A stretch of DNA of 64,000 nt from Streptomyces atratus (GCF_900119365.1 NZ_FPJO01000010.1:149806-213805), one strand, 5' to 3'. Counted from the first letter of the stretch, positions 8,361 to 18,268 are shown. Program-made: numbers and translations. Notes: generated by a model not told the origin, from the letters alone.

Positions 8361-8998
8361 CGGCTTACCCGGAACAGTACGTGGAGGTCCTTGTCCGCGG
8401 TTGCCAGCTCCGGCCGGTTGGAGATGCTCGACCAGGTGGTGCGGGCGAATCCGTGCCGCGCGAACACGTCGCGGAGGACGTTGGGGTGCCAGCCGCCGAA
8501 CCCCGGCAGCGCCTTCCCCGCCTTCCGGAAGTCGCCGTTCGGGCGGCCGTCCCACATCGTCTCGACGGCGACCCACACGGCGGACTCCGTCGTGTGGGTC
8601 GCCACGACTCCGGCCAGCCGGCCGGGGTCCGTCACGGTCCACAGCACGTTCCGGGAGAACACCGCGTCGTACCGGCCGTCGATGTCCTGCGCGTCGAGCA
8701 TCGAGAGCGTGACGGCGGGACCGCCGTCCGGTCCTCGCCGCCCGAGCGCCTTCTCCCGCGCCCGCGCGATCATCCGCTCGGAGGTGTCCACACCGTGGAC
8801 ATCGAAACCCAGCTCCGCGCACAACAACGCGTAGGTGCCCGTACCGCAGCCGATGTCGAGGAGCCTTCCCGGGCGAGTGGGAAAAACCTCCGCGAGCATC
8901 GACTTCCACGCCTCCGCCTGTTCGGGCGTCAGTGAATTACCCGGTGTTTCGTCGTAATTCTCGGCGCGGTGGTCCCAATGCGCCACCAAGTTCGTCAC
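8357..8998 (-). CDS. Class I SAM-dependent methyltransferase
   Basis: A 213-residue methyltransferase. Motif I LLDIGCGTGTY is at 46-56, the acidic ribose-binding strand end VHGVDTSERM follows, and FSRNVLWTVTDP is a motif-IV-like segment. GTG 8998 is chosen because GGAGGAG lies 7 nt upstream; a longer reading frame exists but has no RBS. It sits between the beta-hydroxylase and the TmrB-like gene, within 20 nt on one side and overlapping on the other. The diazepanone ring of liposidomycins and caprazamycins is N-methylated, which makes this a candidate N-methyltransferase of the nucleoside core. The enzyme class is clear; the substrate is inferred. Confidence 0.88.
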   Translation of the reverse strand: MTNLVAHWDHRAENYDETPGNSLTPEQAEAWKSMLAEVFPTRPGRLLDIGCGTGTYALLCAELGFDVHGVDTSERMIARAREKALGRRGPDGGPAVTLSMLDAQDIDGRYDAVFSRNVLWTVTDPGRLAGVVATHTTESAVWVAVETMWDGRPNGDFRKAGKALPGFGGWHPNVLRDVFARHGFARTTWSSISNRPELATADKDLHVLFRVSR

Positions 8999-9017
8999 GC
9001 CCCGACTCCTCCGGCCG

Positions 9018-9539
9018 CTATTTCTGCTCGTTGTCCGTCCCGAAAACGATGTGGATCCGTATGTCGTCGCCCCCGTTGAACGCACTGTGCAGATGCCGGG
9101 TGTCGACGTAGTAAAGGTTTCCGTCAGCCGGGACGTTCACGACCTTGCCGTGCTCGACGAAAACGAATCGCGCGTGCTCGCTCGTGGTGACCGCGAGGTG
9201 ATATCGCGGGGTCATGTCCCGGTGCACCGAATAGCAGTGCTTCGGGTCCAGTGCCATGATCCTGGTACGGATGGGCTTGAACGGGAGCCGGTCGAACACC
9301 TCGCCCAGGTAGCTGCCCCGGAGTTCGGCGTGCACCTCGGTGAAGTCGGAGTCCGAGGAAATCAACGACTGCCGCAGACAGCCCTCGTACCACGGGTCCG
9401 TTGCCGCCGGCCGGTGCTGGAGAGCGAGCTGCCGTGTCCCCTCGAAGGCCAGCGGATGCCTTTCCAACAGGCTTGCCACCGACTCGCGGAGCTTGTCGGG
9501 GTCGATGTCGAGATCAGTCCTGGACGTCAGCACGGTCAC
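9018..9539 (-). CDS. Aspartyl/asparaginyl beta-hydroxylase-like Fe(II)/2OG oxygenase
   Basis: A 173-residue cupin-type dioxygenase of the Asp/Asn beta-hydroxylase family. His106-x-Asp108 (HRD), distal His151 (HSAFNGG) and Arg161 in DIRIHIVF form the expected iron and 2-oxoglutarate site. GTG 9539 is chosen for its strong AGGAGGAG 7 nt upstream; the longer frame from ATG 9581 has none. In this operon it is best read as a tailoring hydroxylase, for example beta-hydroxylation of the diazepanone precursor or an amino-acid side chain. Related hydroxylases are recalled in caprazamycin-type clusters. The fold and catalytic residues are seen; the substrate is inferred. Confidence 0.87.
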   Translation of the reverse strand: MTVLTSRTDLDIDPDKLRESVASLLERHPLAFEGTRQLALQHRPAATDPWYEGCLRQSLISSDSDFTEVHAELRGSYLGEVFDRLPFKPIRTRIMALDPKHCYSVHRDMTPRYHLAVTTSEHARFVFVEHGKVVNVPADGNLYYVDTRHLHSAFNGGDDIRIHIVFGTDNEQK

Positions 9540-9610
9540 GGCGTGACTCCTCCTGCGGAACGGATCAGCCAAGTCCGCCAACGGCGAACCGGTTTCTCGC
9601 TTTCCTGCCT

Positions 9611-10657
9611 CTACTTGATTTTTCTGACCACCGCAGGATCTGTCATTGCCGTGACGCGACCACCTGATTGGCCGATCGCGTCCCGCCGGAACCAGTCGTC
9701 GCGAAACCTGCCCGGTGGTACGCCGTACTTGGCACGGAATACCCGGCTGAAGTCGGAGGGTTGGGTAAAACCGTTGCGCAGGCCGATCTCGCAGACCGAA
9801 ACCGATCGCAGCCGCGCGTCGCAGAGTTCACGTCGGCTGTTCTCCAGCCTTCGCTGCCGAATCCAGTCCGATGGTGTGCTGCCCGCTGTCTTGAACAGCC
9901 GTTGCAGATAGCGAATGGAGATGTGATGCGCCGAGGCGACCAGGCTCGGCGTGAGGCCGCAGTCGCCGAGATTGCGGTCGATGAATCCGCGGATGCGCGT
10001 TATCAACTCGTACTGCTGGGTCCGCGGGCACACTTCGCCGGCGTCGACGAAGTGCCGTTCCAGCACCGCCGCGGCCAGGTGCAGGGCGGCATCACCGAAC
10101 CGGGCCACCTCGGGCGCACCCAGCCCGGTCGCCCGGCCTGCCGCCTCGACCAGGAACGAACGGAGCAGCGGCCCGGAACCGGCCGCGTCGCGGACCTTGT
10201 GCTGCGGCGCGCAGACGTCCGGTGGAACCGTCGGCATCGCGGAGCCCGGGAAGACCATCACGACCGCCTCGGCCGTCCGGTTCCCCGGCGTCGGGCTGAT
10301 GCCCAGGGGAAGTCGGGTGTCGCACAGCGCCACCGCTGCGTCCCGAACGATGAGTTCGCGCCCGGCTCGCGCCACTTTGATCTCGCCGAGCGAACTGAGA
10401 ACGAGGGCATGCCGCCCGGGATCGGACTCCAGCACATGGGGAGCGGAACCGGCCGTTCGGAATGTGATCCGGTGTGCCGTGACACTGCCCAGTTCAGTGG
10501 TCTGCAGCATCGGACGAACGCCACGGAGAGTCGGGTCCTGGTGTCTGAGTTCACCGGCGCTCCCCGCCGCCGGCCCGCGCACAGTCCCTTCGGCCGTCCA
10601 TCGGTCTCCCCGCCGGACGGAACCACCCAACGGCACCATCTCACCGCTGCGCCGCAT
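9611..10657 (-). CDS. AraC-family transcriptional regulator
   Basis: About 348 residues. The N-terminal half (roughly 50-200) resembles AraC-binding-like sensor domains, with SPHVLESDPGRHALVLSSLG-like strands. The C-terminal 100 residues form the double helix-turn-helix: first HTH around LTPSLVASAHHISIRYLQRLF, second ending GLRNGFTQPSDFSRVFRAKYG. ATG 10657 is chosen because GGGAG lies 7 nt upstream; an in-frame TTG lies two codons earlier, and ATG 10510 has no RBS. It leads the minus-strand nucleoside operon with only 71 nt before the hydroxylase, so it is probably the pathway-specific activator, cotranscribed or with its own promoter. Confidence 0.88.
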   Translation of the reverse strand: MRRSGEMVPLGGSVRRGDRWTAEGTVRGPAAGSAGELRHQDPTLRGVRPMLQTTELGSVTAHRITFRTAGSAPHVLESDPGRHALVLSSLGEIKVARAGRELIVRDAAVALCDTRLPLGISPTPGNRTAEAVVMVFPGSAMPTVPPDVCAPQHKVRDAAGSGPLLRSFLVEAAGRATGLGAPEVARFGDAALHLAAAVLERHFVDAGEVCPRTQQYELITRIRGFIDRNLGDCGLTPSLVASAHHISIRYLQRLFKTAGSTPSDWIRQRRLENSRRELCDARLRSVSVCEIGLRNGFTQPSDFSRVFRAKYGVPPGRFRDDWFRRDAIGQSGGRVTAMTDPAVVRKIK

Positions 10658-11121
10658 TTCCAAACTCCCGTTCTAGCGAATACTCGGTTCGTGGTCCCGC
10701 CGCGGTGCTCCACTCAGGCTTTCGGCCGTCACCGTGACCGGTCTCATGGCGCGTGCGGGCATTCCTTCTCCAAGAGCAGTCCGTCACATACTGTCGCTGG
10801 TGAAATATCACTGTCATTGATAGAGCGCGACCAATCAATTGACCGCGCGCGCCGAGCTGTTCACGGCAACCGGAAGGCACACGGCCGCCCGCCGCGCCAT
10901 TGATTCACGCGAAACCACCGGATCGGATCAGCCAGGGTGTTGCCCGGTTTCCGGGCCGGGGCAATAGTTTCGGAGAATGACGCGGGAATGGCTCAATATC
11001 GGCCAACCGGAAGAGGGGGCGAGCCCGAGCGTGGGTAAGGTCCTGCCCGCCACAGCGGCATGGCGTCGGCTTCGGTGGACGCCATGCACACACGACGAAA
11101 AGTACGAAGAAAGGCGCCGAG
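10658..11121 (+). promoter_or_regulatory. Divergent promoter region between araC-type gene and antibiotic nucleotidyltransferase
   Basis: This 464-base gap between divergent genes is the most AT-rich stretch nearby. It contains the small dyad GTGA-AATA-TCAC at 10800-10811 and, 5 bases on, ATTGAT/ATCAAT arms separated by 12 bases (10816-10839). These are plausible operator elements for the AraC-type regulator and for promoters in both directions. No convincing -10/-35 pair could be fixed by eye, and no gene is seen here. The dyads are seen; the regulatory role is inferred. Confidence 0.4.
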
Positions 11122-11967
11122 TTGACTTCTCCATGCGTGATCGATCCCGACCAGGAACCGTGGATTCTCGCACGGCGTTTCACGAATCGACTGGCCGACG
11201 CCCTGGGAGACACTCTCCGTGATGTCGTGGTGGTGGGATCCGCGTCGCTCGGCGACTGGCGGGCGAACAGCGACATCGACCTCGTCTGCGTGGTGGCGAG
11301 GGGACTGGATTCACGGGCACGCGACGCCGTCTCGCCGCTGCATGAGAACTCCAAGCACGAATACGGTCACACGATCGATGCGATGTACGTGACAAGAGAC
11401 GGTCTGGCCAAGGGCCCTGACACCCTCCGGTCCGTCGTGGCGTCGGTCGCCGGAACCCTGCATCCCGAGTCGACGGACGGACCGATGAACTGGGCGACCT
11501 GGCTCAACATCGTCCAGTCCGGTGTCCGTGTCCCCCTCGCCGAGGACGGGGCGATGACGGCGGTGGATCCGAGGAGCGCCGGGATGCCGATCGAGGAGGA
11601 GACCGCGCGCGACGGGGCGATCAGGTTCTCCCGCGCCAATCTCGACCAGTACTGGCGCAACAGGATCACCCTGTCCGAACAGATCTACCTGCACAACGAA
11701 GCGGCCCACCCGGTGTCCACGTTCGAGGTCGAGTGGATGTCCCTGGGGCCGGCTCGCCTGCTGGCGACGGTCCTCACCGGGCGCATCGTCTCGAAGTCGG
11801 AGGGCGGCGAGCTGGCCGCCGACAGGTTTCCGGAGTTCCGGCCGCACCTCACGCAGGTGCTCGACGCCCGCAGGGGAGCGGACGTCACAAGGACGTGGAG
11901 CCGCGGGGACCTGGAGCGTTCGCTCGACCTCGCCCGCATCTGCGTGCGACTCGGCGCGGGCGGCTGA
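11122..11967 (+). CDS. Antibiotic nucleotidyltransferase (ANT/DUF4111-like), self-resistance candidate
   Basis: A 281-residue protein with the polymerase-beta-type nucleotidyltransferase signature: Gly39-Ser40, Gly44-Asp45 and Ser50-Asp-Ile-Asp53 in GSASLGDWRANSDIDL, as in aminoglycoside adenylyltransferases. The C-terminal helical half, with WNRITLSEQIYLHNE-like helices, matches the substrate-binding domain of that family. It starts at TTG 11122 with GAAAGG about 7 nt upstream. It is divergent from the nucleoside operon. Muraymycin producers use a nucleotidyltransferase (Mur29) to adenylate the aminoribose as self-resistance, so the same role is proposed here. A spectinomycin/streptomycin-type adenylyltransferase is the alternative. 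Confidence 0.82.
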   Translation: MTSPCVIDPDQEPWILARRFTNRLADALGDTLRDVVVVGSASLGDWRANSDIDLVCVVARGLDSRARDAVSPLHENSKHEYGHTIDAMYVTRDGLAKGPDTLRSVVASVAGTLHPESTDGPMNWATWLNIVQSGVRVPLAEDGAMTAVDPRSAGMPIEEETARDGAIRFSRANLDQYWRNRITLSEQIYLHNEAAHPVSTFEVEWMSLGPARLLATVLTGRIVSKSEGGELAADRFPEFRPHLTQVLDARRGADVTRTWSRGDLERSLDLARICVRLGAGG

Positions 11968-11993
11968 CTTGACTCTGAAGCTCCTATGGATCG

Positions 11994-12290
11994 TCAAGCT
12001 GCCGGAGATGCCGATAGCGTGCCGCTGGATGCGCTCGTGAGGTGGCGGTATACCTCTCGCGCGACGAAGCGCTTGAGGCATCTGAAGATGCCCTTCGTCT
12101 TGAGTCCTTCGTGGGTGCGTCGTGCGACGTAGTCGTGGGTGCGCGGGTCGTGACGCACGCGGACCAGCGCAATTGTGTGCAGTGCGCGGTTGGCCTGGCG
12201 GTCACCGCCACGGTTGAGTCGGTGGCGATCCGGAACCTGCCGTTCTGCGGCATGGGCCTCCCGGTGCCCACCTCGGCCGTCCCGGCGCAC
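11994..12290 (-). pseudogene. IS110/IS116-family transposase, decayed C-terminal fragment
   Basis: About 75 residues match the conserved C-terminus of IS110-family transposases: HRLNRGGDRQANRAL, then VRHDPRTHDYVARRT, then IFRCLKRFVAREVYRHL. Just upstream, an ACAGTAEVG-like piece that should precede it lies in a different frame, so a frameshift separates them. The N-terminal DEDD catalytic half is absent. No terminal repeats or target duplication were recognised. The remnant sits exactly between the nucleoside cluster and the hydrogenase operon, in the 445-base gap after the nucleotidyltransferase gene. Nothing else is seen in the rest of that gap. Confidence 0.8.
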
Positions 12291-12412
12291 GCACTGTCAC
12301 GTGTGTCCGGTGACGTCACCTCGGTGGACACACCGACGGCCCCGGTGTCGTGGATCGCGTCCACCTGCTGCTGGAGCGGATCGGGCTGCTGCGGCTTCGC
12401 CGCCGTCGGGCA

Positions 12413-13162
12413 TCAGCCCGGAGTGCCGTGGATGCCGGTGTCCGGTCCGCAGGACGAGAGGCCCAAGTCGGTGCGTCGGCGCTCCTCGAGGAATTCGATG
12501 CGCCGGGCCTGTTCGTCGCTGATCACATCGCACACCCAGTCCCAGTGCAGCGCCACCCGGTCGCCGGCGGAAAGCCCGTCGAGCAGTGTCAGTCCACCGG
12601 CCGAGCAGCGTACGGTCTCCTCCCGCCACGCGCCGTCGGCCAGCCCCGCGCCGTCCCAGCACAGCGGGCGTGACCGAACGGTCGCGATGTCTCTGTCGGC
12701 GGCCACGACCACTCCGGTACGGACGCGGCACTGGTCGAGCACGGACAGGGCGGTCGGACGGCCCATCGACCGCAGCATCGGGGCCCAGGGATACACCTCG
12801 AACACCTGGAAGCTGTGATGGGCCAGGGCGCGCCGCCCGGCGTCGCGCCAGGTGCCACCGCGCTGACCCCGGAACCGGTCGGTCATGCGCTCCACCAGAG
12901 CGGCGGGATCGGCCCGGTCCAGCAGTTCGTTGCCGATCCAGTACGCCTCGACCACCCGCACGTCGAGCGGGTCCGCCAGCCCGGCCGTCTCCGCGAGGAA
13001 CTGGAGATAGCACCAGGCCCCCTCGAACTGCCGGGCGCGCCGCTCGATCTCGGCGGTCGCGTCACGGCGCAGGAGGGCCGCCGCGTCGGCGGGGCCGCAG
13101 TAGCCGAGCTCGTTGGGCGGGTAGGCGTATCGCGCGAACAGCAGGGCGCCCTCGGCACTCAC
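12413..13162 (-). CDS. DUF6390-like protein of the hydrogenase operon
   Basis: A 249-residue, largely alpha-helical soluble protein matching, from memory, the DUF6390 family that accompanies actinobacterial hydrogenase genes. Recognisable segments are ARYAYPPNELGYCGP near the N-terminus, YWIGNELL and HHSFQVFEVYPW in the middle, and WDWVCDVI near the C-terminus. It has no signal peptide or membrane segment. Its GTG immediately follows the hypE stop, so it is the last gene of the hydrogenase maturation operon. Its function is unknown; a role in hydrogenase maturation or in tuning hydrogenase activity is only suggested by the neighbours. Confidence 0.75.
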   Translation of the reverse strand: MSAEGALLFARYAYPPNELGYCGPADAAALLRRDATAEIERRARQFEGAWCYLQFLAETAGLADPLDVRVVEAYWIGNELLDRADPAALVERMTDRFRGQRGGTWRDAGRRALAHHSFQVFEVYPWAPMLRSMGRPTALSVLDQCRVRTGVVVAADRDIATVRSRPLCWDGAGLADGAWREETVRCSAGGLTLLDGLSAGDRVALHWDWVCDVISDEQARRIEFLEERRRTDLGLSSCGPDTGIHGTPG

Positions 13163-14259
13163 TCAGCAGATCCTCGGTAGTTGTTCGCCGATCGGCAGCC
13201 CGATCACCCGGCTCCCGCCCAGCCCCGTTTTCGCCACGACCATCCCGGCGTGTTCCGGAACGCAGCTGCCGATCCGGCAGGCGGACCGGCCCAGGGGATG
13301 GGCCTGCATGGCGGCCAGCACCCGGTCCGCGTCCTCGGCCGGGACGATCGCGATCAGTTTTCCTTCGTTGGCCACTTGGAGCGGGTCGAGCCCGAGCAGG
13401 CTGCACGCGTCGCGCACCGCGGGCGGTACGGGAAGCAGCCGCTCGACCAGTTCGATGCCCACGTCCGAGGCGCGGGCGATCTCGTTCAGCGAGGCCGAGA
13501 CGCCCCCGCGCGTGGGGTCCCGGAGCACATGGAGGCCGGTACCGGTGGCCAGCATGGCGGCGACCAGTCCGTGCAGCGCGGCGGTGTCGCTCTCCACCGT
13601 CGTTCCGAACTCGAGGCCCTCCCGGCAGCTCATCACGGCCACACCGTGCACGCCGATGTCGCCGCTGACGAGCACGGCGTCGCCGGGGAGCGCCCGGCGC
13701 GCGTGGATGTCGACACCCGGAGGGATCACGCCGATGCCCGAGGTGTTGAGGTAGACGCCGTCACCACTGCCGTGCTCCACGACCTTCGTGTCGCCGGTGA
13801 CCAGGCGTACGCCGGCGTCCTCGGCGGCTCGGCCCACGGCCTGTGCGATCCGGCCGAGGTCGCTCAGCGCGGTGCCCTCCGCGAGGATGAAGGCGGTGGA
13901 CAGGAACAGGGGTGTCGCACCCGACATGGCCAGGTCGTTGACCGTGCCGTTCACCGCCAGGTCACCGATCGACCCGCCGGGGAAGAACATCGGCTTCACC
14001 ACGAACGAGTCCGTGGAGAAGGCGAGACGGGTGCCGGAGCCGACCGTCAGGACGGCCGAGTCACCGAGCTCGGCGGCGGCCGCGGCACCGTACGCGGGCA
14101 GGAACAGGTGCTCGATCAGCTCACCGGACATCGCACCGCCGCCCCCGTGGCCCATGACGACGGACGGGATGTCCCGCAGCGGTACCGGGCAGGCCCACCC
14201 CTCGAAGTCGAGGTCGGACACATCGTTCACCACGGCGGTCACGTCTTGCATCGCGTCAG

Positions 14260-14263
<4 letters not shown>
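13163..14263 (-). CDS. hypE: Hydrogenase maturation protein HypE (carbamoyl dehydratase)
   Basis: A 366-residue PurM/SelD-like ATPase. HypE dehydrates a carbamoyl group carried on its C-terminal cysteine to thiocyanate, supplying the CN ligands of the NiFe centre together with HypF. The C-terminus ends PRIC as required. GHGGGGAMS near the N-terminus and FSTDSFVVKPMFFPGG are the nucleotide and metal region. GTG 14263 overlaps the hypD stop by 4 nt; ATG 14251 is a possible second start. It lies in the order hypF-hypC-hypD-hypE. Confidence 0.95.
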
Positions 14264-15359
<1,096 letters not shown>

Positions 15360-15363
<4 letters not shown>

Positions 15364-15656
15364 CGGCCGACTCCTTCGGGAGACGCACCCTGCTGGGCTG
15401 CGCGTTCGAAGCCGTCTCCGAACTCCTCGGCCAGGATGCCGAGCCGTTCGAAGTCGGCAAGGGTGTCCAGGGCCGACCGTTCGTCGAGGCGCTGGATGGC
15501 GAATCCGACGTGCACGATGACGTATTCACCGACGGTCACATCGGGGATGTACTGGAGGCACACCTCCTTGTGCACCCCGCCGAAATCGACCTCGGCCATC
15601 ACGGTGCCGTCGACTTCGGCGGTACTGAGGACACGCCCCGGAACAGCCAGACACAT
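15360..15656 (-). CDS. hypC: Hydrogenase maturation chaperone HypC (stand-alone copy)
   Basis: A 98-residue HypC/HupF-family chaperone. It begins MCLAVPGRV, with the essential Cys2 that binds the Fe(CN)2CO unit after Met removal, and has the family YVIVHVGFAIQRLDE segment. An RBS, AGAGGAGAGGGACC, directly precedes ATG 15656. It is one of two HypC modules in the operon, since the preceding hypF gene also carries one at its N-terminus. Which module works with HypD and which with the large subunit cannot be told from sequence. Confidence 0.95.
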
Positions 15657-15713
15657 GGTCCCTCTCCTCTGTGGATCCCTCTTGAAGTACGGCGGTACGG
15701 CGGTACAGCGGCG

Positions 15714-18266
15714 TCAGCCCGATGCGGCGATCATGAGCTGGCCGAGGGCGATCCCGCCGTCGTTCGGGGGGAGCAGGCGCGGTCGCAGGACGGTGAAACC
15801 CCGCTCGGTCAGGCCGCGTTGCGTCGCTTCGAGCAGTACGGCGTTCTGGAAGACACCGCCGCCCAGCGCCACGGTGGAGAGGCCGGTGCGCGTGCGGGAG
15901 AGGTCCGCGAGGCGGGCGGCCAGAGCGGCGACGGCGGCGTGGAAACGCACGGCGATCAGCCCGGCCGGAACGCCGTCCCGTACGTCGGACACCACGGCCC
16001 GGACGACCGGGCCCGGATCCGCGACGACGGGTTCCTCCCTCTTTCCGGGCCGGATGCCGAAGCGGTAGCCGTCCTCCGGTGCCGCGAGGCCGGCTGCCGC
16101 GGTACGGGCCAGCCCTTCCAGCTCCATGGCCGCCTCCGCCTCGTACGCCACCACGTGCCGGACGCCGGCCAGGGACGCGACCGCGTCGAAGAGCCGCCCC
16201 ATGCCCGACGTGGGCACGCAGCCGAATCCGGTCGCGAACTGATGGGCCAGCACGTCGCGTTCGGCGGGCGGGCAGGCACGGACCGCGGGCATGTCCTCGT
16301 CCCAGGGGATGCCGGCCGCGTGCAGATGTGCGAGGGCCATCCGGTACGGCCGCAGCACACTCGCGTCGCCCCCGGCCAGCGGTACGCAACCCAGGTGCGC
16401 GGCCCTGCTGAACGATGCGTAGCCGGCCACCAGGACCTCGCCGCCCCAGGCCGCCCCGTCGGCGCCGTGGCCGGTGCCGTCGAAGGCGATGCCGATCACG
16501 CGCTCGTCCGCGCCCAGGCCGTGCTCCGCCATCACGGACGCGATGTGCGCGTGGTGGTGCTGCACGGTGCGGACCGGCCGCCCGGCCGCATGGGCGCGAG
16601 CCCATTCGCCGGAGTGGTAGCCGGGGTGGCGGTCGGCCACCAGCCGGGTCGGCGCCACCCCGGTGAGGTCCTCCAGATGCTTCTCGGTCCGGGTCAGGGC
16701 GTCGACCGTGGACAGGTCGTCCATGTCGCCGATGTGCTGGCTCAGCCAGGCGTAGCGGCCCTCGGCCAGCGCACAGGTGTTCTTCAGGTCGGCGCCCACG
16801 GCGAGCGTCGGGGGCACGTCGAAGGGCAGCGCGATCGGCAGCGGGGCGTAGCCGCGCGAGCGGCGCAGCGGCAGCTCGGCACCGGCGGCCCAGCGGCTGA
16901 CCGAGTCGTCGCACGGCACATGGATGCGCCGGTCGTGCCGTAGCCAGGCATCGACCAGCGGTGCCAGGACGGTCAGCGCGCCGCCGTCGTCGGTGACGAT
17001 CGGCTCGCCCGACAGATTGGCCGACGTCATGACGAGCGCGTCCGGGCCCGGCGGGTCGTCACCGATCCCGAAGAGCAGGACGTGCAACGGGGTGTACGGC
17101 AGCAGCAGTCCGAGGTGCGGGCTGCCGGGCGCCACGGCGTCGGACACCCCCGCCCCGGGCCGGGCAGCGTGACGGGGGAGGAGGACGATCGGCCGGCGCC
17201 CACCGCTCAGGAGCTCCTCCTCGTCCGGCGTGAGAGTAACCAGCTCACGCGCGACGTCGGGGTCCGGCACCATCACCGCGAACGGTTTGCCACCGCGCTG
17301 CTTGCGCCGGCGCAGCTCCGCCACGGCCGCGTCGTCGCGGGCGTCGCACACCAGGTGGTAGCCGCCGAGGCCCTTGACCGCGATGATCCCGCCCTCGGCG
17401 AGCAGCTTCCGCGCGGTCCGCAGCGCGTCCGCGTCGTGCGAGGGGACCACGCCCTGCTTGCCGACGAGTTCGAGCCGTGGTCCGCAGTCGGGACAGGCGA
17501 TCGGCTGGGCGTGGAAACGCCGGTCGCGCGGGTCCTCGTACTCCGCCCGGCAGGCCCCGCACATCTCGAAGTCCGCCATCGTGGTGGCGGCGCGGTCGTA
17601 CGGAAGGCCGGTGACGATCGTGAACCGGGGACCGCAGTGCGTGCACGTGATGAACGGGTGGCGGTAGCGCCGGTTCGATGGATCGCCCAGCTCGTCCAGG
17701 CAGTCCCGGCAGGTGGCGATGTCGGGTGAGACCAGCGTCCTGGCCCGGTCGGACGCGCCGGACCGCTCGATGGTGAAGCCCGTGCCGCCGCGGGTCGGCT
17801 GTTCGCTCGTACGCACGTCCTCGACGACCGCGAGCGGAGGGGCGTCGGAGCGCAGACGGCGGCCGAACTCCTCCACGGCGCCGGCCGTTCCCTCGACCTC
17901 GGCGAGCACCCCGTCGCCGGTGTTCGTCACCGAGCCCGTGAGCAGCAGCTCCGAGGCGGTGACGTAGACGAAGGGGCGGAAGCCCACGCCCTGCACGACG
18001 CCGCGCACCTCGAATCTGCGCCGGACCCGCTGCTCCCGGCCGCGGCCCATCATCTCCAGTCCCGACAGGGCCTCCCGGGCCTTCGCCCGGTCGATGAGCT
18101 CGACGGCGAAGCCCATGTGGAGAAGTACCCAGTCGTCGCGACCGGGCGTCTCGTCGAGCATGCCGATGTTGACGCGGCGCCTGGCGCCCTCCACGTCCAC
18201 CAGAGCCAGCTGGCCCGCATACCCGTCCACGATCTCCACGACGCGGCCAGGAATGCCTAGGCACAT
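15714..18266 (-). CDS. hypF: HypC-HypF fusion: hydrogenase maturation carbamoyltransferase with N-terminal HypC domain
   Basis: 850 residues in one uninterrupted frame. Residues 1-75 are a complete HypC domain (MCLGIPGRV start, WVLLHMGFAVELID end). Residues 80-850 are HypF: acylphosphatase VRGVVQGVGFRPF at 87-99, paired Cx2C zinc fingers (CRDC...CTHCGPRF and CGAC...CPDCGPRL), a YrdC-like domain, and a Kae1-like carbamoyl-adenylate domain with HHAHIASVMAEH. HypF transfers carbamoyl from carbamoyl phosphate to HypE. The fusion physically joins cyanide-precursor synthesis to the iron chaperone. It follows the protease gene by 2 nt. A separate hypC lies 57 nt downstream. Confidence 0.93.
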   Translation of the reverse strand: MCLGIPGRVVEIVDGYAGQLALVDVEGARRRVNIGMLDETPGRDDWVLLHMGFAVELIDRAKAREALSGLEMMGRGREQRVRRRFEVRGVVQGVGFRPFVYVTASELLLTGSVTNTGDGVLAEVEGTAGAVEEFGRRLRSDAPPLAVVEDVRTSEQPTRGGTGFTIERSGASDRARTLVSPDIATCRDCLDELGDPSNRRYRHPFITCTHCGPRFTIVTGLPYDRAATTMADFEMCGACRAEYEDPRDRRFHAQPIACPDCGPRLELVGKQGVVPSHDADALRTARKLLAEGGIIAVKGLGGYHLVCDARDDAAVAELRRRKQRGGKPFAVMVPDPDVARELVTLTPDEEELLSGGRRPIVLLPRHAARPGAGVSDAVAPGSPHLGLLLPYTPLHVLLFGIGDDPPGPDALVMTSANLSGEPIVTDDGGALTVLAPLVDAWLRHDRRIHVPCDDSVSRWAAGAELPLRRSRGYAPLPIALPFDVPPTLAVGADLKNTCALAEGRYAWLSQHIGDMDDLSTVDALTRTEKHLEDLTGVAPTRLVADRHPGYHSGEWARAHAAGRPVRTVQHHHAHIASVMAEHGLGADERVIGIAFDGTGHGADGAAWGGEVLVAGYASFSRAAHLGCVPLAGGDASVLRPYRMALAHLHAAGIPWDEDMPAVRACPPAERDVLAHQFATGFGCVPTSGMGRLFDAVASLAGVRHVVAYEAEAAMELEGLARTAAAGLAAPEDGYRFGIRPGKREEPVVADPGPVVRAVVSDVRDGVPAGLIAVRFHAAVAALAARLADLSRTRTGLSTVALGGGVFQNAVLLEATQRGLTERGFTVLRPRLLPPNDGGIALGQLMIAASG

Positions 18267-18268
18267 GA

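Noticed and set aside
10905..11354. 149-codon minus-strand ORF in the regulator intergenic region
   Set aside because: It overlaps the start of the antibiotic nucleotidyltransferase and has atypical composition for a protein.
15680..15712. GGTACGGC near-tandem repeat between hypF and hypC as an operator
   Set aside because: Only two and a half degenerate copies; too short to support a call.
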